Assembly (NCBI RefSeq): GCF_019844075.1
Contig: NZ_CP081962.1
Coordinates: 99,763 to 163,762 of the forward strand
Reading direction: 5' to 3'
DNA: 64,000 nt
Source: Curtobacterium sp. TC1
GTDB taxonomy: Bacteria; Actinomycetota; Actinomycetes; Actinomycetales; Microbacteriaceae
A program made the translations under genes and the position numbers. This document shows positions 62,574 through 64,000 of this stretch, piece by piece. The notes under the pieces were generated by a model. That model was not told the origin of the DNA, made no database searches, and saw nothing but the letters and a program-made list of their open reading frames with translations. Within the stretch, counting starts at the first letter, position 1, and each line of letters starts with the position of its first letter.

Positions 62574-62616
62574 ACGAAGTGCGCCTGCACCGCATCACGG
62601 GGCAGGCGCACTTCGT
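62574..62616 (+). terminator. Terminator after the lacI-GH32 operon
   Basis: A perfect 15-base stem (ACGAAGTGCGCCTGC) with a 13-base loop, 11 bases past the stop. Confidence 0.75.
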
Positions 62617-62696
62617 TCGTTGCGTTACTTCCAGATCGACTTGAGGGTCCAGGCTCGGAGGTCAGGCATGAACTCGACCACCACGCTCGGAGGTCA

Positions 62697-62782
62697 ATCG
62701 GCTACCGCACACGTGCGGCGGTTTCGGGTGCCCGTGAGGATCCGGGGATCTCGGTGTCGCAACAGACCCGCCCGTTGATGTG
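62697..62782. repeat. Dispersed ~86-bp repeat, copy 2
   Basis: Aligns with 1751-1837: shares ATCGGCTACCGCAC at one end and GTCGCAACAGACCCGCCC at the other. It lies just downstream, on the minus strand, of the nuclease fragment. Confidence 0.5.
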
Positions 62783-62911
62783 TGCGGCAACCGGGCCCTC
62801 GGTGAGACACAGCGCGGCGCCCCGGTGACACCCTCGAGCTCCGCAATCAGAACGCGAAGGCGCTCTGCCGTGCGAACCGACCGCCACCGCGTCTTCCTGG
62901 GCGAGTGATCC

Positions 62912-63395
62912 CTATTCACCTGCTCGGGGATCCGATTCGGTCTGCGTCGTCAGGGCGGCTGCGAGGTCAGATTCCGAGGGCAGGGCAGCGCGGACCGCTG
63001 GTGGGAGGAGGTCGTAGCTGGCGACACCGATCGGGTGCTGCTGCCCCGCGAGGGAGTACCGGACGACGGCGTCGTTCTTGTCCGCGACCAGCAGCAGTCC
63101 AACCGTGTTCGCGTGCTGGGGGCGGCGGAGCTTGTCGTCGACGAGGGCGACGTAGAAGCCGAGCTGGCCGAGGTACTCCGGCTTGAACTTCCCGGTCTTG
63201 AGTTCGATCACGACGTACCGGAGCTGCTCGACTTGGAAGAAGAGCAGGTCGACGTCGAAGTCGTCGCCGTCGACGTCGACGTGCACCTGCCGGCCGACGA
63301 ACGCGAAGCCCTCGCCGAGCTCGCGGAGGGTGTCGTGTTCTTGCTCGTTCGTAGTACTCCCCCGGATGATGTGGCCGCTGTCTTCGAGGTCCCGT
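62912..63395 (-). pseudogene. PDDEXK nuclease (DUF1016/YhcG-like) C-terminal fragment
   Basis: HDTLRELGEGFAFVGRQVHV, then DDFDVDLLFFQVEQLRYVVI, ELKTGKFKPEYLGQLGFYVA and GLLLVADKNDAVVRYSLAGQ match the C-terminal nuclease domain of DUF1016 proteins; the E-L-K is the PDDEXK motif. A stop codon lies just upstream of the matching region, and the N-terminal DUF1016_N domain is missing. A GTG at 63286 may still start a short product. These proteins occur in defence and restriction contexts. Confidence 0.75.
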
Positions 63396-63452
63396 CATCT
63401 CCTATGCAGCAAACGACTGGGGAGTCTGGCGACGCCGGCCACGAATCAAAAG

Positions 63453-63960
63453 TGTGACTGGTGACACCAGTCAGGCTGGCAAACCCATCGAACACATGGT
63501 CTACAGGTTTGACCAGTGTCACCAGTGAGGCTGGTACGGCTGGTCACACTGGGATGACCTGCGACGGTAGTCAGAACGACTCTCGAGGCGCAGGCCGTAG
63601 CGAGAGGTCCTGTATGCCTCTCTGAGCGACGAGACCCCCGATCTGAGGCAATCACCCACGGAAGGAGCCGTTCGTCCGATCTCGGGCGATTCCCACACAC
63701 TGGTGACGCTGGTGATCCTGGTTGCGCTCACTGGTGTCACCAGTAAGCCTGGCGCAGCCAGTCACACTGGTCACGGCTGGTGACGCCGGCCCTACCGGTC
63801 AACGCTTCCTGGGAACACTGGTGTGACTGGTGAGACCGGGCAGCTCGCAACATTTACGCCCTTGTGACTGGCTTCACCAGTGAAGCAGGTATGCTGCGTT
63901 CGCACGGACATGCGCAGGTAGTTGCGCAACCTGGCTTCACCAGTCACACCAGCGTCACCA
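63453..63960. repeat. Array of ~9-bp CTGGTG/CACCAG repeats
   Basis: Six clusters hold repeated units of about 9 bases, consensus ACxCTGGTG or its complement-like TCACCAGTG: 63453-63480, 63509-63553, 63694-63800, 63815-63840, 63864-63890 and 63930-63960. In the central cluster units such as ACACTGGTG, ACGCTGGTG and ATCCTGGTT follow each other head to tail. Both orientations occur, giving CTGGTGTCACCAG dyads. Stops interrupt all frames. The form resembles an iteron or centromere-like protein-binding array. Confidence 0.7.
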
Positions 63961-64000
63961 TTCAGCGGGGGAGTGCCCCTCGTAGGCAGCGGAGCAGCAG

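Noticed and set aside
63453..63960. Reading the 9-bp repeats as a collagen-like Gly-x-y gene
   Set aside because: Some units give G-D-A-G-D-P-G, but all frames contain stops and the units occur in both orientations.

Overview
The window is high-GC, tightly packed actinobacterial DNA. GTG/TTG starts, ATGA/TGATG gene overlaps, Lsr2, ANTAR regulators, twin-arginine secretion, WXG100/EccC proteins, and CIRCE and HAIR heat-shock operators together suggest a plant- or soil-associated member of the Microbacteriaceae (Curtobacterium-like). That assignment is an inference; no rRNA or tRNA gene was seen to confirm it.

Layout. (1) 1-14000 is an accessory defence and mobile-element region: a DUF3800 protein, a GNAT enzyme, lsr2, a DUF4236 membrane protein, a G5/DUF3761 surface protein, wrecks of a conjugative coupling protein and a DUF4913 gene, an intact ATPase-TIR fusion, a broken second lsr2, a minus-strand TIR-like/caspase/RyR-like operon that resembles a TIR-caspase (Thoeris-type) anti-phage system, a DUF6338 protein, and decayed serine-recombinase and IS30 genes. 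(2) 13800-25300 is metabolism and regulation: HxlR/aldo-keto reductase, AraC, a beta-hydroxyacid-dehydrogenase-like enzyme, hsp20 under dual CIRCE/HAIR control, two tandem GAF-ANTAR regulators, and a TetR/carboxylesterase pair. (3) 25433-26695 is a complete IS3-family element. (4) 26860-29540 encodes SipW-type exported proteins with a shortened signal peptidase. (5) 30100-39830 holds TetR and MarR regulators, a WxL/DUF916 surface operon, a second dehydrogenase paralogue, chains of very small overlapping genes, and a TetX-like FAD monooxygenase with a divergent TetR. (6) 40430-51050 is a compact type VII secretion island (WXG100, partner, large substrate-like protein, two cytosolic proteins, one membrane protein, EccC), bounded by two serine recombinases that point toward it. 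(7) 51250-62562 is a fructan-utilisation locus: ABC importer without its ATPase, three GH32 hydrolases, a PfkB-type fructokinase, a complete tatC-tatA-tatB set, and a divergent LacI regulator with two matched operators. (8) 62617-64000 has a truncated PDDEXK (DUF1016) gene and a striking non-coding array of about 9-bp CTGGTG/CACCAG repeats.

How parts work together. In the fructan locus a Tat-exported GH32 enzyme would cut polymer outside, the lipoprotein and permeases would import oligomers, cytosolic GH32 enzymes would finish hydrolysis, and the kinase would phosphorylate fructose. Co-transcribed tat genes suggest a translocon dedicated to this locus. In the defence region the TIR-like protein would make a nucleotide signal that unleashes the caspase-like protease. 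Many fragments (IS30, IS5, recombinases, TraG, lsr2, MarR, AKR) show repeated insertion and decay. All functions are read from motifs; nothing was searched.
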